From contig CAWGOZ010000016.1 of the NCBI GenBank assembly GCA_963824345.1, forward strand, positions 372,001 to 436,000: a DNA stretch of 64,000 bases, read 5' to 3'. This DNA comes from Palsa-89 sp963824345 (lineage in GTDB: Bacteria > Acidobacteriota > Terriglobia > Bryobacterales > Bryobacteraceae). A program made the position numbers and the translations under genes. The notes under the pieces are model-generated. The model did no database searches. It was not told the DNA's origin and saw nothing but the letters and a program-made list of their open reading frames with translations. Positions within the stretch are counted from its first letter, which is position 1, and each line of letters starts with the position of its first letter. This document shows positions 60,873 through 64,000 of this stretch, piece by piece.

Positions 60873-61985
60873 TTAGGTTGCCGCTCCGACGCCCGATCCG
60901 CGCGCTTCCGCCGCCTGCGCTCCGGTGGGCGCAGTGTGCTCGCGAGAAGCGCTCGCGCTGCGTTCCGAGTGGCTCCTGTCGTGAACCGTATGCACGCGAT
61001 CGTCAAAACGGCCAAAGATCATTTTACCCGCGGTGGTCTGCAAGACGCTGGTCACCGAAATGTCGATGGTTCGCGAGATCATCTTCTTGGCGTTGTCCAC
61101 CACCACCATGGTGCCGTCATCCAGATACGCCACGCCCTGGTTGTACTCTTTGCCTTCCTTCAGGATAAAGACGCGCATGATCTCGCCGGGGAGCACGATC
61201 GGCTTCAACGCATTAGCCAGTTCATTGATGTTCAAAACCTCCACGCCGTGTAACTGCGCAACTTTGTTGAGGTTGAAATCATTCGTCACGATCTTGCAGA
61301 TATAGACCTTGGCCAGCTCGATCAGTTTCATGTCCACTTCGGGCACGGCCGGAAAATCGTCTTCCAGGATTTGCACATTCAACTGGGTCATCTTCTGGAT
61401 GCGCTGCAGAACGTCCAGGCCGCGGCGGCCGCGATTGCGCTTGAGCGAATCGGCAGAATCGGCCACCAGTTGCAGTTCACGCAGCACGAATTGCGGGATC
61501 ACCAGTGTGCCATCCAGGAATCCGGTCTCGACGATATCGGCGATGCGGCCATCGATGATCACGCTGGTGTCCAGGATCTTGAACGATGAGCTCGACACCT
61601 GCTCGCCGCCGAACAATCCGCCCAGCGCGCCCAGGTTCAACATCTCGCCCTTGCTCGCGCCCACCATAAGCCCCACGTAGGCCATCCACATCAGAAGCAA
61701 AATCTCCAGAAAGGAAAGCGTGGATGAGCTGGTGGGGAACGCGCGACCCAGAATCAGCGAGATCAGATACGCTCCAATAATCCCGAGTAGCGATCCGAAA
61801 GCCGCGCCGATCAGCCGTTTCAGCGTAGTTTTCCGGACCTGCGCCTCGAACAGAACGATGACCAAACCGAATGCCAGACCGGCAGCGGCGCCGTATGGGG
61901 CAGGCAGATCAAATGGAGACAAGAACCATGCGGCTGCGGCGAGCAACACCACGAAGGAGACGCGAATGATTAAAAGACTACTCAC
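60873..61985 (-). CDS. YacL-like membrane protein with PIN and TRAM domains
   Basis: This protein has about 370 residues from the GTG at 61985, which has GGGAG at good spacing; a TTG at 62015 is less likely. Four N-terminal helices (IIRVSFVVLLAAAAWFLSPF onward) lead to a PIN nuclease domain with LDTSVIIDGRIADIVETGFL and later acidic residues (KIVTNDFNLNKVAQLHGV). A C-terminal TRAM domain follows (GVAYLDDGTMVVVDNAKKMI) and then a low-complexity tail. YacL proteins are widespread and lie next to ispD/ispF in many genomes; their role is uncertain, perhaps RNA cleavage at the membrane. It is not a toxin pair. Confidence 0.92.
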   Translation of the reverse strand: MSSLLIIRVSFVVLLAAAAWFLSPFDLPAPYGAAAGLAFGLVIVLFEAQVRKTTLKRLIGAAFGSLLGIIGAYLISLILGRAFPTSSSTLSFLEILLLMWMAYVGLMVGASKGEMLNLGALGGLFGGEQVSSSSFKILDTSVIIDGRIADIVETGFLDGTLVIPQFVLRELQLVADSADSLKRNRGRRGLDVLQRIQKMTQLNVQILEDDFPAVPEVDMKLIELAKVYICKIVTNDFNLNKVAQLHGVEVLNINELANALKPIVLPGEIMRVFILKEGKEYNQGVAYLDDGTMVVVDNAKKMISRTIDISVTSVLQTTAGKMIFGRFDDRVHTVHDRSHSERSASASREHTAPTGAQAAEARGSGVGAAT

Positions 61986-62159
61986 GAAGCCACTCCCGGC
62001 GCGTGCCGATTGCAAGCAAGCGGCGCCACTGTTTGTTAAACAGGTGCCATTGAGTATACCACTGATAATCGAAGCGATGTTTGGCTGAGGGAGAACGGTT
62101 ACAGGTAGGACTGAAACAGGGTCTGCATCGAACCCGCGCCAAGCGCAGTTCCGAAAGGC

Positions 62160-62570
62160 TTAGAGAGCTTTAGCTAGTTCTTCGGCGAAGGCGCTGGGCG
62201 GACCCTGCGGACCGTTTTGCTGCGGACGTTTGTGCTTCTTCCCGCCCCGCTCGCGGCGTGGCGCCGGCGCCGCGCTCCGATTCATCTGGCCGCTGGGTCC
62301 TGGGCCCGGACCTTTCGATCGGGGCGGCTGGGCTTGATTGGCCCGCAACAAACGATCTTCCAGGGGCGCGCGGTCAAACCGGCGAATGATCAGGTTCATT
62401 TCTTCCGAGTTCGGCGTGTCGATGAACGCGAATCCCTTGGACTCCTGCGTTTCGGGATTGCGGATTACTTTTACGTCGTCGTACACCAGGTTTTCTGCGT
62501 TAAGCCAGGACTTGATGTCGTCCTTCGTAACCCAGACAGGCAAGTTTCCAAGGAATACTGTGAAGCTCAT
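62160..62570 (-). CDS. RNA-recognition-motif (RRM) protein
   Basis: This 136-residue protein has one N-terminal RRM with RNP2 TVFLGNLPV and RNP1 SKGFAFIDT. The rest is Pro/Gly/Arg rich (GPGPGPSGQMNRSAAPAPRR and ERGGKKHKRPQQNGPQG), typical of bacterial RRM proteins of the Rbp type, some of which respond to cold. Such a basic tail may add non-specific RNA binding. It lies alone, about 170 bp downstream of the YacL-like gene region on the opposite side of a small gap. Confidence 0.9.
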   Translation of the reverse strand: MSFTVFLGNLPVWVTKDDIKSWLNAENLVYDDVKVIRNPETQESKGFAFIDTPNSEEMNLIIRRFDRAPLEDRLLRANQAQPPRSKGPGPGPSGQMNRSAAPAPRRERGGKKHKRPQQNGPQGPPSAFAEELAKAL

Positions 62571-62696
62571 TCGAGGTCTGTCGTTAACTCCGTTTTTGGG
62601 GATTTTGCGGAACTACTTCGCGGATGCGATCCATGAAAGCTAATATATCGTATCACAGCGCACACCGGGAGCGCGAGGGCGAGTCGAGGTGTGCGG

Positions 62697-62725
62697 AAAA
62701 AAGAAACCCGACCGTAACGGTCGGG
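62697..62725 (-). terminator. Rho-independent terminator
   Basis: CCCGACCGT (62707-62715) and ACGGTCGGG (62717-62725) are perfect 9-bp arms around one base. On the minus strand the hairpin is followed by TTTCTTTTTT (62706-62697). It lies after the stop of the TIGR03437 gene and should end its transcript. A second perfect hairpin, CGCGGCT-TC-AGCCGCG (62730-62745), precedes it; on the plus strand that one is followed by TTTT and could act in the other direction. Confidence 0.8.
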
Positions 62726-62801
62726 TGCACGCGGCTTCAGCCGCGTTTTGCCTGCACATTGCTCAGAATCGCAAGCCGCTCGGATGCTGCCGGCGCCTGC
62801 C

Positions 62802-64000
62802 CTAGCGCTGGCTGCGCTGTGGATCGAAAATTGCCCTGTTTCTGATCCGCGCCGACGATATCGGCGCTTGCTTCAGCCGGTGGTGATGAAGGAACGGGCG
62901 CTTACCGGATTTGAATCGAGCCGCGAGAGTGGCGTCGCTGGTTGTTCCGACCTGCAATCCAGATTCGACGGTGTCGGAATCCGGTCCTCCGCCGGAATTG
63001 ACGCCGGCCAAGATCTCTAGCGCCGCCGGACCCGAGGCTACGCCGGCCGGTACCGTGAAGTCGATCTGATAGAGTCCGGCGAATCCAGGAGCAAGTCCGG
63101 AATACACAACCGTAGCCTGAGTGCTGTTCCCGGATGCATCGTCGACATAGACTGAGGGAGCGTTGTCGGTGGTGGTGGTCGAAGGGGCGGCAGCGCCGTC
63201 TTTGACGGTAGTCGTCAGCCCGCCCAGTCCGGCCAGGTAAAGCGCTACTGTATCCCCAATTTGCGTCGGATTGGATGGCCCGATCGTGGAGTAGCCGAGC
63301 GTAACATCCTGCGCGTCTGCGTTACCGATGCCGCCCACCGGATCGTAAGTGAAAACGCCTGCTGAGCTGGCTCCAACGAATTGAGTGACGGTGTTGGAGG
63401 CCATGCCATTGTTGGTCACCTGGATTTGCGCCACGGATTCGGTGGTCTCGAAGGGAACCACCACCGAAATCTGCGTCGGACTCACATAGTTGATGGGCGC
63501 GGCGATGCCATTGATCAAGACTTGCACACCGTTCAAGTTGTTCGGAAGCGGAAGCGAAGGCGCAGAAGCTGCGCTGGCTGCCAGACCGGAGCCATACAGC
63601 GTAAGATACTCGCCGGGCGATAGATGTGCCGTGAACGGCGCCGAACTGGCGGCATTCACCATGCCCTGCGGACTCAGAAAAACTCCGGAACCGGTCTGAA
63701 TTACGGTTTGCAGCGCTACGTTGATCCCTATCTCGTCGTATCCCTGGGCAGGGGCCGTGCTATATCCAATTCGAATGGTCCCGTCCGCGCTGCTGAAGTA
63801 TTCCTGGCCGAAGTCGATGTCGGTGGAACTGCCATCTCCGTTCAATCCATAAAAGTCAAAGTAGGTGTAATCGGCCGCGCCCGAGTAGATCAACTGCGCG
63901 TTCAAGCTCTGATCGCCGATGATGTAGCCGTTATATCCAGAGGGGCAGGGAATCGCGGTCGAGCACGAACCCACGCTGAGAGCACCGTAGTAGCTGTCGA
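62802..64000 (-). CDS. Surface-associated protein with TIGR03437 ('Solibacter') C-terminal domain, partial
   Basis: The frame stays open to the window edge, so the N-terminus is missing; at least 399 residues are seen. The last ~270 residues form the TIGR03437 domain. It opens GMVNAASSAPFTAHLSPGEY and LTLYGSGLAA, continues NGIAAPINYVSPTQISVVVP and TVALYLAGLGGLTTTV, and ends SGLAPGFAGLYQIDFTVPAG. This beta-rich domain is abundant in Solibacter-type Acidobacteria at the end of secreted or surface proteins. The upstream part includes DGSSTDIDFGQEYFSSADGT and repeats Thr/Ser/Gly, as in secreted proteins. Its role is unknown. A positively charged tail (RFKSGKRPFLHHHRLK) extends beyond the usual domain end. 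Confidence 0.85.
   Translation of the reverse strand, partial: DSYYGALSVGSCSTAIPCPSGYNGYIIGDQSLNAQLIYSGAADYTYFDFYGLNGDGSSTDIDFGQEYFSSADGTIRIGYSTAPAQGYDEIGINVALQTVIQTGSGVFLSPQGMVNAASSAPFTAHLSPGEYLTLYGSGLAASAASAPSLPLPNNLNGVQVLINGIAAPINYVSPTQISVVVPFETTESVAQIQVTNNGMASNTVTQFVGASSAGVFTYDPVGGIGNADAQDVTLGYSTIGPSNPTQIGDTVALYLAGLGGLTTTVKDGAAAPSTTTTDNAPSVYVDDASGNSTQATVVYSGLAPGFAGLYQIDFTVPAGVASGPAALEILAGVNSGGGPDSDTVESGLQVGTTSDATLAARFKSGKRPFLHHHRLKQAPISSARIRNRAIFDPQRSQR

Overview
This 64 kb window looks like chromosomal DNA from an Acidobacteriota bacterium, probably of the Bryobacterales/Solibacter group. That placement is inferred from gene content rather than from a marker gene. The last gene carries the C-terminal surface-protein domain known as the 'Solibacter' domain (TIGR03437). 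The DNA is GC-rich, and GTG and TTG starts and four-base ATGA/GTGA gene overlaps are common. No rRNA, tRNA or CRISPR array was recognised.

Layout. 1-2,060 is accessory DNA: a partial RelE-type toxin, an unfamiliar upstream partner, an IS1595-type transposase and a small helix-turn-helix gene. 2,268-9,651 holds a conserved unknown protein, yceH, a sigma-54-type response regulator, an aldo/keto reductase, a DUF4159 protein, a GH15 glucoamylase/trehalase-like enzyme and a DUF3309 peptide. 9,939-12,260 is a TPR lipoprotein. 12,326-19,967 is a tight housekeeping run: purE, purK, sirtuin, larC, metG, tatD, a polyprenyl synthetase and a cupin. 20,032-26,240 contains the activated-methyl cycle (metK; sahR divergent from ahcY with a palindromic operator in the gap) together with tig and an MFS carrier. 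26,325-27,531 is a decayed gene and a VapBC-like toxin-antitoxin pair. 27,683-38,957 is proteostasis and core information processing: clpX, lon, engB, rho, mutL, guaA and a ctpA-type protease, punctuated by copies of a short dispersed repeat. 39,019-39,903 is a complete IS1-like insertion with perfect 24-bp terminal inverted repeats and an 8-bp target duplication, but with an internally deleted transposase. It is followed by merR and thiS.

40,861-53,847 is a complex I (nuo) operon, A-C-D-E-F-G-H-J-K-L-M-N. nuoB and nuoI are absent from it and must be encoded elsewhere if the enzyme is complete. 53,819-55,483 is obgE-rpmA-rplU. Divergent from it, a hybrid histidine kinase overlaps by four bases a stand-alone Cas6-like protein that has no array or other cas gene nearby. 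The window ends with a cytochrome P450 lacking a normal start codon, ispF-ispD, a YacL-like PIN/TRAM membrane protein, an RRM protein, an intrinsic terminator and the partial TIGR03437 surface protein.

The observations most worth following up are the kinase-Cas6 pair, the nuo operon gaps, the deletion-derivative IS1-like element, the double-frameshift relic gene, the SahR operator, the dispersed repeat, and two short tandem duplications sitting exactly on gene boundaries (tig start, nuoK stop).
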